From Streptomyces luteolus (GTDB lineage Bacteria; Actinomycetota; Actinomycetes; Streptomycetales; Streptomycetaceae), in contig NZ_JASCIS010000054.1 of the NCBI RefSeq assembly GCF_029968015.1, positions 1-50,166 on the forward strand: a DNA stretch of 50,166 bases. The letters run 5' to 3'. The notes under the pieces were generated by a model that was not told the DNA's origin, searched no databases, and was given only the letters and a program-made list of their open reading frames with translations. Both the position numbers and the translations under genes were made by a program. Shown here in pieces: positions 30,596 through 38,773 of the stretch. Numbering within the stretch: position 1 is the stretch's first letter; every line of letters begins with the position of its first letter.

Positions 30596-31968
30596 CTCTC
30601 ATGCCACACGAGGAAACCCAGACGACGACCCAGGCCCCACCGCGTACGGCGACCCCGCACAGCGCGAGCGAACCGCCCACCACGCGCGCGTGGACCCTGC
30701 GGCTCGTCGCCGTCGGGCTTGTCCTCGCGGCGCTCAACCTGCGTCCCGCGATCACCAGCCTCGGCGCCCTCCTCGAAGAGGTGCGCGCCGGTCTCGGCAT
30801 GAGCGCCAGCGTCGCCGGCGTGCTGACGTCCGTGCCGCCGCTGTGCTTCGCCCTCTTCGGCGTGATGACCCCCAAGCTCGCCCGGCGCTTCGGGCCCTCC
30901 GCCGTGGTCTGCGCCGGCATGGCCGCCATCGCCATGGGCCTCGCTGTCCGTCCCTTCGCGGGCGGTACGCCGGGCTTCCTGGCCGCCAGCGCCCTCGCCC
31001 TGATGGGCATCGCGGTCAGCAACATCCTGATGCCGGTGATCGTGAAGCGCTGGTTCCCGGACCGCGTCGCCGGTATGACCGGCCTGTACTCCATGGCGCT
31101 CGCCCTCGGCACATCCCTGGCGGCCGCCGCCACCGTGCCCCTCACCGGCGCACTCGGCGGCGAGTGGCAGACCGGGCTCGGCCTGTGGGCGCTGGTCGCC
31201 GCCGTGGCCGTACTGCCCTGGCTGCTGCTCGTACGCGCGGGGCGCGGGAGCGCGAGGCAGGCCGAAGCCGCGAGCGAGACCGAGGGCGTGAGCGGGACTG
31301 AAGGCGCGAGCACCTCGGGGTCCGCCGCGGCCGGGCGGGACAAGGGCGTGCTCGCCCTGCCCATCACCCGCAGCCGTACGGCCTGGGCGCTCGCCGCCTA
31401 CTTCGGGCTCCAGGCCACCGGGGCGTACATCACGATGGGCTGGATGCCGCAGATCTTCCGGGACGCGGGCGTTCCGGCCTCCACCGCAGGTCTGCTGCTC
31501 GCCGTGACCATGGCGATGGGCGTCCCGCTCGCCTTCGTCATCCCGCGCGTGGCGGGGCGGCTGCGCAACCAGGGCCCGATCGCGGTGGTCCTCGGCACCT
31601 GCGGACTCATCGGGTACGCGGGTCTGTTCCTCGCCCCGGCGGCCGGTGCGTGGGTGTGGGCCATCGTGCTTGGCGTCTCCAACTGCTCGTTCCCGCTGGC
31701 CCTCACGATGGTCGGCATGCGCGCGGGCACCGGCGCGGGCGTCGCCAAGCTGTCGGCGTTCGCGCAGAGCACCGGCTACCTGCTCTCCATCCCCGGACCG
31801 CTGCTCGTCGGCGTCCTCTACCAGCACAGCGGCGGCTGGGGCCTGCCCATCGGGCTCATGGCCGGCCTGATGGTGCCGCAGATCGCGGTCGGCATCCTCG
31901 CGGGCCGCAACCGCACCATTGAGGCGGAGCTGGCCGAGCGGGCGGGGGCCGCGGACAAGGGCGCCTGA
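30589..31968 (+). CDS. MFS transporter, CynX/NimT family
   Basis: 459 residues, 12 predicted membrane helices in two bundles of six separated by a Ser/Glu/Gly linker (about 225-250, ETEGVSGTEGASTSGS). The CynX/NimT signature LRPAITSLGALLEEVRAGLG follows the first helix, and VKRWFPDR and GLYSMALALGT are present. Family members move cyanate or nitroimidazole-like small molecules; substrate here unknown. ATG at 30589 or 30601 (MPHEETQ); no clear ribosome site for either. The stop lies within a roughly 31-base repeat. A 38-residue partner gene follows. Confidence 0.85.
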   Translation: MMTLMPHEETQTTTQAPPRTATPHSASEPPTTRAWTLRLVAVGLVLAALNLRPAITSLGALLEEVRAGLGMSASVAGVLTSVPPLCFALFGVMTPKLARRFGPSAVVCAGMAAIAMGLAVRPFAGGTPGFLAASALALMGIAVSNILMPVIVKRWFPDRVAGMTGLYSMALALGTSLAAAATVPLTGALGGEWQTGLGLWALVAAVAVLPWLLLVRAGRGSARQAEAASETEGVSGTEGASTSGSAAAGRDKGVLALPITRSRTAWALAAYFGLQATGAYITMGWMPQIFRDAGVPASTAGLLLAVTMAMGVPLAFVIPRVAGRLRNQGPIAVVLGTCGLIGYAGLFLAPAAGAWVWAIVLGVSNCSFPLALTMVGMRAGTGAGVAKLSAFAQSTGYLLSIPGPLLVGVLYQHSGGWGLPIGLMAGLMVPQIAVGILAGRNRTIEAELAERAGAADKGA

Positions 31969-32066
31969 GCGTTCGGCGGGCCGTGGCTGAGGCGCCTGAG
32001 CGTTCGGCGGGTCCGTGGCCGAGGGTGCCCGAGTCCCCGGCGGGCCGTGGCTGAGGCGCCTGCGCG
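31960..32066 (+). repeat. 31-32 bp tandem repeat at the transporter stop codon
   Basis: Three copies of GGCGCCTGAGCGTTCGGCGG plus GCCGTGGCTGA (about 31960-31990, 31991-32022, 32023-32054), increasingly diverged, and a partial fourth. The TGA in unit one is the gene's stop. Confidence 0.85.
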
Positions 32067-32127
32067 CGGCGCCGCCCACGGCACCCCGCTGAGGGCAGAC
32101 CGGGCAAAGGGTGCGAGACTTGGCGGC

Positions 32128-32244
32128 ATGCCCGTCCTCGAACCGAACCCGCAGAACGGCCAGAAGAAGTTCCTCATCGTGCTCGGCGCGATGCTGGCCA
32201 TCACCGTCGTCATCGGCGTCGTCGCGTCCATCGCCTCACCCTGA
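32128..32244 (+). CDS. SGM_5486-family transporter-associated small protein
   Basis: 38 residues: short polar head (PVLEPNPQNGQKK) and one membrane helix (FLIVLGAMLAITVVIGVVAS). I recognise this as the tiny Streptomyces family named SGM_5486, found next to CynX/NimT-type MFS transporters; here it lies 160 bases after one. It may be a small accessory subunit. It is below usual gene-finder size limits and easy to miss. Confidence 0.75.
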   Translation: MPVLEPNPQNGQKKFLIVLGAMLAITVVIGVVASIASP

Positions 32245-32433
32245 GCGCGGCGCAGTGGGCAGGCCCCCCGGCCCCACTGCCCCCCGGCCCCACTGCCCCC
32301 GCGTCCCCTAGGGGGCAGGTATCAGGGGTAAGTGGGTGGATCACCTGATAGTCCCGGGCCGCGTCGGTCCGTAGGTTCAAGATGTGCCCGCGAAGGAGCG
32401 GCGCACGGCAACCGAACCGCGGAGGCGAGCGAC

Positions 32434-32640
32434 ATGCCGGCACCGGCGCACCCCCGAGCCACCCCGGAGCAACGTGGCCGGATCACGGCCGAGCTGCCCT
32501 GGTGGGCGCTCGCCCTGCCCACGGTCGCCTTCGTGCTGCTGCTCTCCCTCGTGCTGGACCCCGCCGACGCGCACGCGGCGGTCGGCCGCCTCCCGCACCT
32601 CGACGTCCTGGCCCAGCTGAGACAGGCCCTGCCCTTCTGA
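32434..32640 (+). CDS. Small single-span membrane protein, hypothetical
   Basis: 68 residues from an ATG with GGAGG eight bases upstream (32421-32425). Polar N-terminus with AHPRATPEQRGRITAELPWW, one membrane helix (about 25-45, ALALPTVAFVLLLSLVLDPA) and a short amphipathic C-terminus (LDVLAQLRQALPF). No family recognised. Codon pattern and ribosome site support it as real. Lies between the transporter module and the SixA-like phosphatase gene. Confidence 0.6.
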   Translation: MPAPAHPRATPEQRGRITAELPWWALALPTVAFVLLLSLVLDPADAHAAVGRLPHLDVLAQLRQALPF

Positions 32641-32753
32641 CCCGCCGAGGTCGAACGGGGTGTTCCGGCGCGCTTCAACCCCCGGTCACCCATGCGTGCG
32701 GAGCATGTCAACTACCTGCGCCGCAAGGCGCGTTTCGTGCGAAGCTGGGACGC

Positions 32754-33272
32754 ATGAGCGTCGATACACCCCGCAGGATTGTCCTCCTTCGGCATGCGAA
32801 GGCCGACTGGCCCCAGGTGTCCGACCATGAGCGGCCGCTCGCCGAGCGCGGTCGCCAGGATGCCCCGGTGGCCGGCCGCAGACTGGCCGAGACCGGCATC
32901 GACTTCGACCTGGCCATCTGCTCCACCGCCACCCGGACCCGCGAGACCTGGAAGCTCGCCGTCCACGAGCTGCCGCGCCGCCCGAAGACCGTCTACGAAG
33001 ACCGTCTGTACGAAGCCTCGCCCGGCGAGCTCATCGCCGTGCTCAACGAAGTGCAGGACGACTGCTCCGACATCCTCCTGATCGGCCACAACCCCGGAGT
33101 GCACGGCCTCGCCGACGTCCTCGCCGGCTCGTCCGAGGGCGACGCCCTGGCACGCATGAACCGGCGCGGCTTCCCGACCGCGGCGATGGCGACCCTGTCG
33201 TACACCGGTTCCTGGAAGGGCCTGGAGCCCGGCACCGCGACGCTGCTCGACTACTGGGCGCCGCACGAGTAA
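32754..33272 (+). CDS. SixA-like histidine phosphatase
   Basis: 172 residues, compact histidine-phosphatase fold. Catalytic RHA motif near the start (IVLLRHAKADWP; Arg13-His14), then ERGRQDAP, CSTATRTRETW, and the second histidine in LLIGHNPGVHGLA. This pattern is that of SixA, a phosphohistidine phosphatase acting on histidine-phosphorylated proteins, though activity on small phosphoesters is equally possible. Monocistronic; followed by an array of 22-base repeats and a terminator. Confidence 0.87.
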   Translation: MSVDTPRRIVLLRHAKADWPQVSDHERPLAERGRQDAPVAGRRLAETGIDFDLAICSTATRTRETWKLAVHELPRRPKTVYEDRLYEASPGELIAVLNEVQDDCSDILLIGHNPGVHGLADVLAGSSEGDALARMNRRGFPTAAMATLSYTGSWKGLEPGTATLLDYWAPHE

Positions 33273-33297
33273 CTCCCGCCCCGAGACGACCCGTTCG

Positions 33298-33406
33298 GGG
33301 CCCTTCGGGATCCGCTCCTGACCCCTTCGGGATTCGCTCGCGACCCCTTCGGGATTCGCTCGCGACCCCTTTGGGATCCGCTCGCGACCCCTTCGGGACC
33401 GCTCAC
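33298..33406 (+). repeat. 22-bp tandem array with CCCTTCGGG cores
   Basis: Five copies of GACCCCTTCGGGATTCGCTC-GC (units start at about 33298, 33320, 33342, 33364, 33386; the last is 21 bases). Each contains C-UUCG-G, the stable RNA tetraloop motif, so the transcript would carry a row of tiny hairpins. Confidence 0.9.
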
Positions 33407-33411
33407 GACAG

Positions 33412-33442
33412 GGGGCCCGGCACGCACACCGTGCCGGGCCCC
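33412..33442. terminator. Bidirectional terminator between sixA-like gene and serB
   Basis: GGGGCCCGGCACG (33412-33424), loop CACAC, CGTGCCGGGCCCC (33430-33442): 13-bp perfect stem between convergent genes. Confidence 0.85.
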
Positions 33443-33460
33443 GCTGACTGCCGGGAGTGA

Positions 33461-34675
33461 TCAGTCCGCGTGCGTGTCCGCCAGCTCCACCTCTTCGCGG
33501 GTGACACCGAGCAGATACAGCACGGTGTCCAGGAACGGCACGTTCACCGCCGTGTGCGCGGCCTCGCGCACCACCGGCTTGGCGTTGAAGGCGACCCCGA
33601 GGCCCGCCGCGTTCAGCATGTCCAGATCGTTGGCGCCGTCGCCGATCGCCACCGTCTGCTCCAGCGGAACCCCCGCCTCCACCGCGAACCGGCGCAGCAG
33701 CCGCGCCTTGCCCGCGCGGTCCACGATCTCGCCCGTGACCCTGCCGGTCAGCTTGCCGTCGACGATCTCCAGCGTGTTGGCCTGCGCGAAGTCGAGCCCG
33801 AGCCGCTCCTTCAGGTCGTCCGTTACCTGCGTGAACCCACCCGAGACGACACCCACTTGGTAGCCGAGGCGCTTCAGCGTACGGATCAGGGTGCGGGCGC
33901 CCGGCGTGAGCCTGACCTCCGTACGCACCTTGTCCACCACCGAGGCGTCGAGCCCTTCGAGCAGCGCCACGCGCGCGTGCAGCGACTGCTCGAAGTCCAG
34001 ATCACCGCGCATCGCCGCCGCCGTCACCTCGGCGACCTTGTCCTCGCAGCCCGCGTGCGCCGCGAACAGCTCGATGACCTCGTCCTGGATCAGCGTCGAG
34101 TCGACGTCCATCACGACGAGCCGCTGGGCCCGGCGGTGCAGACCGGCCGAGACGACCGCGACGTCCACGCCCTGCACCGCGGCCTCTATGGCGAGCGCCG
34201 TCCGCAGCGGCTCGGTCTCCGTGCCGGACACCGCGAACTCCACGGCCGTGACCGGGTACTTGGCGAGCCGGAAGATCCGGTCGATGTTGCCGCCGGTGTC
34301 CGTGATCCGGGCCGCTATGGCCGCCGTCGACTCCGCGGTCAGCGGGTGCCCGAGCACCGTCACGTGCGAACGGCCCTCGCCGCGCGGCCGGTTGTCGCCG
34401 ATGCCGGAGATGATCTCGGCCTGCATCTTCAGGGAGTCGGCCCAGCTGTGCACCGTGGACCGCAGCTCGCCCTCCATCCCGGCGGGCGGCGCGGTGACCA
34501 GCGCGCACAGCACGATCCGGCCACGCGTGACGACCTGCTCCAGATCGATCACGTCTACGGAGAAGGCGGCAAGGGTGTCGAAGAGACCCGCGGTGATGCC
34601 GGGCCGGTCCTTGCCGAAGATCTTGACGAGGAGAGTGGGTACGTCAGCGGGGTGCGGTGGCTGCGATGCGCTCAT
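33461..34675 (-). CDS. serB: Phosphoserine phosphatase with N-terminal ACT domain(s)
   Basis: 404 residues. HAD-fold catalytic core with DVDST (Asp190, Asp192) in VVMDVDSTLIQDE, SGGFTQV, and GDGANDLDML near the C-terminus. The first 170 residues contain one ACT-like domain (VKIFGKDRPGITAGLFDTLA) and a second similar segment, the usual long actinobacterial form of SerB, where ACT domains give serine feedback. Last step of serine synthesis. The start at 34675 (MSASQPPHPA) is preferred over a 34708 ATG because the extra residues look non-coding. Confidence 0.93.
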   Translation of the reverse strand: MSASQPPHPADVPTLLVKIFGKDRPGITAGLFDTLAAFSVDVIDLEQVVTRGRIVLCALVTAPPAGMEGELRSTVHSWADSLKMQAEIISGIGDNRPRGEGRSHVTVLGHPLTAESTAAIAARITDTGGNIDRIFRLAKYPVTAVEFAVSGTETEPLRTALAIEAAVQGVDVAVVSAGLHRRAQRLVVMDVDSTLIQDEVIELFAAHAGCEDKVAEVTAAAMRGDLDFEQSLHARVALLEGLDASVVDKVRTEVRLTPGARTLIRTLKRLGYQVGVVSGGFTQVTDDLKERLGLDFAQANTLEIVDGKLTGRVTGEIVDRAGKARLLRRFAVEAGVPLEQTVAIGDGANDLDMLNAAGLGVAFNAKPVVREAAHTAVNVPFLDTVLYLLGVTREEVELADTHAD

Positions 34676-35017
34676 GGTGCTTCCACGGTATCCGGCACCG
34701 CGTGCCACGTGCGCCGCCGTCCCGGCCTACGGACACGCCGGGCCCCTGATGAGCAGCACTTTCCGATCCGTACGCATTTGTACCGATGCCTAACGATCCG
34801 CACCTTCCGCACTTACTGATCGCTGATTCAGCTGATTCAGCCAGTACGGCAGGGTATGCGCATCTCAACGGCCGGGCGCAGCAAGGGTGGTGGGCGCTCA
34901 TCCACAGGCCCGACTTTCGGTCAGCGGGCGGAGCCTGGAATAGTTCCCCACGATGTTCGACATCCCTAGACTCCCCAAGACGGGGGCTAGCTCGGGGGAC
35001 AACGTAGTGGGGCTGGA
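34676..35017. promoter_or_regulatory. Divergent intergenic region between serB and the FHA-ABC gene
   Basis: No protein-coding signal. It holds a direct repeat GCTGATTCAGCTGATTCAGC (34822-34841), a small GGAA-TAG-TTCC inverted repeat (34937-34947) and a TAGACT (34967-34972) that could be a -10 box for the downstream gene. Comparatively AT-rich in the middle. Promoters for both genes should lie here. Confidence 0.4.
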
Positions 35018-37714
35018 GTGCCGGAACTCGTACTGGAAATGAATGGACAGACCTGGACGCTTGATGTGTCCAGGTCGTATGCCGTCGGACGTGATCCGGG
35101 CGGCGATGTGGTGATCGACGACGCCCGGGTCTCCTGGCGGCACGCCACGATCAGCTGGGGCGGCCGGAACTGGGTGATCGAGGACCACGGCAGCACCAAC
35201 GGCACGTTCGTGCAGGGCCACCGGATCCAGCACATCGAGATCGGGCCCGGCACCGCCGTCCACCTCGGCAACGCCACCGACGGGCCGTGCCTCAACCTCG
35301 CGGCCGCCGGCGCCGCTCCGAGTGCCGCCCCGAGTGCCGTCCCGGGCGGCCCGCAGCAGGCCCAGGCGGCGCAGGCCCCCGGCCAGCAGGCGGCCCCGGC
35401 CCCCTACCCGCAGCAGCACGCCCCGCAGCAGCACGCCTCCCAGCAGCACGCCCCCCAGCAGGCGGGCCCCGGCTGGCAGCAGCCGCAGCAGCAGCACGCG
35501 CCACAGCAGCACCACGCACAGCAGCACGCGCCGCACCAGCAGGCCTGGCCTCAGCAGGCCGGCGCGGGTCAGGCGCACGTGCCGCCGCAGCAGGTCCCCG
35601 GCCAGCAGGTCCCCGGTCAGAAATTCCCGCACCAGCCCCCCGCCGGCGCGGGCGCCCCGGCGCAGGGCGGCGACCGCAGCCCCACCACGTTCCACCAGGT
35701 GGCACTCGGCCACGTCATGCGCATCGGCCGCGCCCTGGAGAACGAGCTGGTCGTCTCCGACCTCCAGGTCTCCCGCCACCACGCCGAGTTCCACGCGACG
35801 CCCGACGGCCGCTTCGAGATCCGCGACCTCGGCTCGCACAACGGCACCTACGTCAACGGCCAGCCGCTGCCCAAGTCCGGCACCGCCCCGATCGGCCCGA
35901 ACGACATCGTCGGCGTCGGCCACTCCACGTTCCGCCTGGTCGACGGGCGCCTGGAGGAGTTCGTCGACACCGGCGAGGTCTCCTTCTCGGCCCGCCACCT
36001 CACGGTCACCGTCGACGGCGGCAAGCAGATCCTCAAGGACGTCTCCTTCGGCGTACCGGAGAAGTCCCTGATCGCCGTGATCGGCCCGTCCGGCTCCGGA
36101 AAGTCGACACTCCTCAAGGCCCTCACCGGTTACCGCCCCGCCAACCAGGGAGAGGTCCTCTACGACAACCGGAACCTCTACAAGCAGTTCGCCGAGCTGC
36201 GGCAGCGCATCGGTCTGGTCCCGCAGGACGACATCCTGCACAAGGAGCTGACCGTCAAGAAGGCCCTCAAGTACGCAGCCAAGCTCCGCTTCCCCGCCGA
36301 CACCAGCGAGCAGGAGCGCGAACAGCGCATCGGCGAGGTCCTGCGCGAGCTGAAGCTCGACATCCACAAGGACAAGAAGGTCACGTCCCTGTCGGGCGGC
36401 CAGCGCAAGCGCGTCTCGGTCGCCCTCGAGCTGCTCACCAAGCCGTCCCTGATCTTCCTGGACGAGCCCACCTCGGGCCTCGACCCGGGCATGGACCGCG
36501 ACGTCATGCAGCTGCTCCGCGGCCTCGCCGACGACGGCCGCACCGTCCTCGTCGTCACGCACTCCGTGGCCGAGCTGGCGATCTGCGACAAGCTCCTGGT
36601 GATGGCTCCGGGCGGCTCGGTGGCGTACTTCGGCCCGCCCGAGGAGGCCCTGAACTTCTTCGGCTACAGCACCTGGGCCGACGTCTTCTCCGCCTTCGAG
36701 AACTACCGCGAGTACGACTGGGCGGGCCGCTGGAAGGGCTCGCAGCACTACCAGATGTACGCCGCGGACATCGACGCCGCCGCCCCGCAGCAGCAGCCGC
36801 AGCAGCAGTACATGCAGCAGCCCCAGGCGATGATGAGACCGCCCAAGCCACAGGGCTGGGGCTCCCAGCTGTTCACCCTGATCAGGCGGTACGTCTCCGT
36901 CATCGCGTCCGACAAGGGCTTCCTGGCGCTGAGCGTGGTCCTGCCCGCCGTGCTCGGCGCGGTCAGCCTGCTGATCGAGCCGGACAAGGGCCTGCTCGTC
37001 AACCCGAAGGTGAACCCGCAGACCGGCCTGCACGTCCCGAACGGCACCGCCACCACGGTCCTGCTGATCCTCGCGGTCGGCGCGTGCTTCGCGGGCGCCG
37101 CCAACTCGGTCCGCGAACTGATCAAGGAACGGGTCATCTACGAGCGGGAACGCGCCACCGGCCTGTCCCGCTCCGCGTACCTGATGTCCAAGGTCATCGT
37201 GCTCGGCACCATCACCGTCCTGCAGGGCCTCATGGTCGGCGCGATCGGCTTCGCCAGTCGTGAGATCCCCGAGGAAGGCCTGATCCTCGGCGGCTCGGTG
37301 CTCCTCGAACTGTCGCTGCCGATCATGGCGCTCGGCTTCACCGCGATGATGTTCGGCCTGGTCATCTCCTCGCTCGTGAAGACCGCCGAGAAGACCATGC
37401 CGCTGCTCGTGATGTTCGCGATCGTCCAGGTCGTCTTCACCGGCTGCCTGTTCATCCTGCACGGCACGGTCGGCGTCAATCAGTTCTCGTTCCTGATGCC
37501 GTCCCGCTGGGCCGTCGCAGCCGCGGGTACGACGCTGGACTTCAACAACATCAACCCGAACACCGACGACCCGTCCAGCACCGACCCGCTGTGGGACCAC
37601 GAGGTCGCGTCCTGGCTGCTCGACATGGGCGCGCTGATCGCGCTCGGCGTCCTCTGCGGCTTCCTGGTGGCGCGCTTCCTGCGCCGCCACGAGCCGGAGG
37701 TCATGCGCAAGTAA
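35018..37714 (+). CDS. FHA-FHA-ABC transporter fusion (ATPase plus ABC-2 permease)
   Basis: 898 residues. Domains: FHA 1 (about 1-95, with GRDPGGD and HGSTNGT), a Gln/His/Pro/Ala-rich linker (96-218, with PQQHAPQQHASQQHAPQQ), FHA 2 (219-310, GRALENE, SRHHAE, GSHNGTYVNG), ABC ATPase (about 325-560) with Walker A GPSGSGKST (356-363), signature LSGGQ (458-462) and Walker B LIFLDE (478-483), a second short Gln-rich linker (PQQQPQQQYMQQP, about 590) and an ABC-2 permease with about six helices (640-890). FHA domains read phosphothreonine, so transport may be controlled by a Ser/Thr kinase. Substrate unknown. GTG start. Confidence 0.92.
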   Translation: MPELVLEMNGQTWTLDVSRSYAVGRDPGGDVVIDDARVSWRHATISWGGRNWVIEDHGSTNGTFVQGHRIQHIEIGPGTAVHLGNATDGPCLNLAAAGAAPSAAPSAVPGGPQQAQAAQAPGQQAAPAPYPQQHAPQQHASQQHAPQQAGPGWQQPQQQHAPQQHHAQQHAPHQQAWPQQAGAGQAHVPPQQVPGQQVPGQKFPHQPPAGAGAPAQGGDRSPTTFHQVALGHVMRIGRALENELVVSDLQVSRHHAEFHATPDGRFEIRDLGSHNGTYVNGQPLPKSGTAPIGPNDIVGVGHSTFRLVDGRLEEFVDTGEVSFSARHLTVTVDGGKQILKDVSFGVPEKSLIAVIGPSGSGKSTLLKALTGYRPANQGEVLYDNRNLYKQFAELRQRIGLVPQDDILHKELTVKKALKYAAKLRFPADTSEQEREQRIGEVLRELKLDIHKDKKVTSLSGGQRKRVSVALELLTKPSLIFLDEPTSGLDPGMDRDVMQLLRGLADDGRTVLVVTHSVAELAICDKLLVMAPGGSVAYFGPPEEALNFFGYSTWADVFSAFENYREYDWAGRWKGSQHYQMYAADIDAAAPQQQPQQQYMQQPQAMMRPPKPQGWGSQLFTLIRRYVSVIASDKGFLALSVVLPAVLGAVSLLIEPDKGLLVNPKVNPQTGLHVPNGTATTVLLILAVGACFAGAANSVRELIKERVIYERERATGLSRSAYLMSKVIVLGTITVLQGLMVGAIGFASREIPEEGLILGGSVLLELSLPIMALGFTAMMFGLVISSLVKTAEKTMPLLVMFAIVQVVFTGCLFILHGTVGVNQFSFLMPSRWAVAAAGTTLDFNNINPNTDDPSSTDPLWDHEVASWLLDMGALIALGVLCGFLVARFLRRHEPEVMRK

Positions 37715-37742
37715 CCGCACCGCGGTCGCGTACGTACGCCGA

Positions 37743-37772
37743 AGGGCGGCACCCCGTGCGGGGTGCCGCCCT
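37743..37772. terminator. Bidirectional terminator after the FHA-ABC gene
   Basis: AGGGCGGCACCCC (37743-37755), loop GTGC, GGGGTGCCGCCCT (37760-37772); also 27 bases from the end of the convergent SLT gene. Confidence 0.85.
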
Positions 37773-37798
37773 GTGCGCTATCGGTGGTCCTCAGCCGC

Positions 37799-38476
37799 TC
37801 AGTAGGCGCTGTTGACGTTGTCCATCGAGCCGTAACGGTCGGCGGCGTAGTTGGCCGCGGCGACGATGTTGGCGACCGGGTCGTACTGGTCGTGCTTGGT
37901 GCCCTTGACGTGGTACGCGTCGAAGGTGGGCTTGATGACCTGCAGCAGGCCCTTCGAGGGGATGCCGTTCTGGGCGTTGATGTCCCAGTTGTTGATGGCA
38001 CGCGGGTTGCCGGACGACTCACGCATGATGTTGCGGTGCAGACCCTCGTAGGAGCCCGGGATGCCTTCCTTCTTCATGATGGCGAGGGACTCCTTGATCC
38101 AGCCGTCCAGGTTGTTGGCGTAGACCGGCTTGCGGGCGGCGTCACGGGCGGCGCGGGCCTTGGCGTCTCGCTCCTGCTTGGCCTTCGCATCGGCCTTCGC
38201 CTTGGCCTCGGCCGCCGCCTGCTTCTGCGCGGCGGTCTCGGCGGCCTTGGCGATGCCCGCGTAGGCGGTCTGCTGCTTGGCGACGCCTGCCTGGATGGTC
38301 TTGGCATCCGCGGAGAAGGCGACGGGGGCGGCGGAGACCTCGGCGGCCTGCGCGGTCTGGTCGTTGCCCGGCACGAACGAGAAGGCGAGGGCAGCGGCGC
38401 CGACAGTGGCGACACCGGCGATCGAGATCTTCTGGCGCTTGGTCAGGGAAAGGCCAAGGGTGTTCTGCTGGGACAT
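37799..38476 (-). CDS. Secreted SLT-domain (lytic transglycosylase-like) protein
   Basis: 225 residues. N-terminal export signal (KRQKISIAGVATVGAAALAF, cut near residue 46), an Ala/Lys/Glu-rich helical stretch that may form a coiled coil (about 65-115), and a C-terminal SLT fold (about 120-225) with the catalytic glutamate Glu153 in NIMRESSGNPRAINNWD and the SKGLLQVIKPTFDAY segment. Likely cleaves or remodels peptidoglycan outside the cell. AAGAGGT upstream of the ATG. Its leader contains a U-tract terminator hairpin (separate entry). Confidence 0.9.
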   Translation of the reverse strand: MSQQNTLGLSLTKRQKISIAGVATVGAAALAFSFVPGNDQTAQAAEVSAAPVAFSADAKTIQAGVAKQQTAYAGIAKAAETAAQKQAAAEAKAKADAKAKQERDAKARAARDAARKPVYANNLDGWIKESLAIMKKEGIPGSYEGLHRNIMRESSGNPRAINNWDINAQNGIPSKGLLQVIKPTFDAYHVKGTKHDQYDPVANIVAAANYAADRYGSMDNVNSAY

Positions 38477-38541
38477 GCGAAAGGACCTCTTCGAAATAGC
38501 GGAGATCGCTCGCTTTCCGACACCGGGACAGGGACTCCGGC

Positions 38542-38571
38542 AAAAACGCCGTGGTGTGGGTAACCACGGCG
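38542..38571 (-). terminator. U-tract terminator-like hairpin in the SLT gene leader (attenuator candidate)
   Basis: On the minus strand CGCCGTGGT (38571-38563), loop TACCCAC, ACCACGGCG (38555-38547), then TTTTT (38546-38542). It lies 66 bases before the SLT start and 18 bases after a promoter-like -10 box. Read-through is needed to express the gene if the promoter below is used. Alternative pairing is possible (CGGC of the 3' arm with GCCG after the T-run). Confidence 0.65.
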
Positions 38572-38588
38572 CCGAGCGACGAGAGCAA

Positions 38589-38617
38589 TTCTTAGCGGCC
38601 GCAAAATCTCGAAGCAA
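38589..38617 (-). promoter_or_regulatory. Putative promoter of the SLT gene
   Basis: On the minus strand TTGCTT (38617-38612), 17-base spacer, TAAGAA (38594-38589). Good spacing; it would start transcription upstream of the attenuator-like hairpin. Confidence 0.45.
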
Positions 38618-38773
38618 AGGTGTGACGTACGATCCTGCTTAGTGGATCAGGGCCCGGGAGTGGCGGAGCCACGCCCGATATTTCCCCCATGGAAGGCACC
38701 CAATCGGTCAACTAGGACACTTCGTACGTGACGTGCGCCCTATGCGTGGGCTCACATCGGTCCCGTAACAGTC

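Noticed and set aside
32245..32433. Extra gene between the 38-residue protein and the 68-residue protein
   Set aside because: Only proline/arginine-rich frames and a CCCCCGGCCCCACTG-type duplication were seen; no credible start with a ribosome site except that of the 68-residue ORF.
38477..38773. c-di-AMP (ydaO-type) riboswitch before the SLT gene
   Set aside because: The expected GGGGGACCC and CCGAACCCG-CAGCU elements are not present, although an attenuator-like hairpin is. Any sensor would be of another kind.
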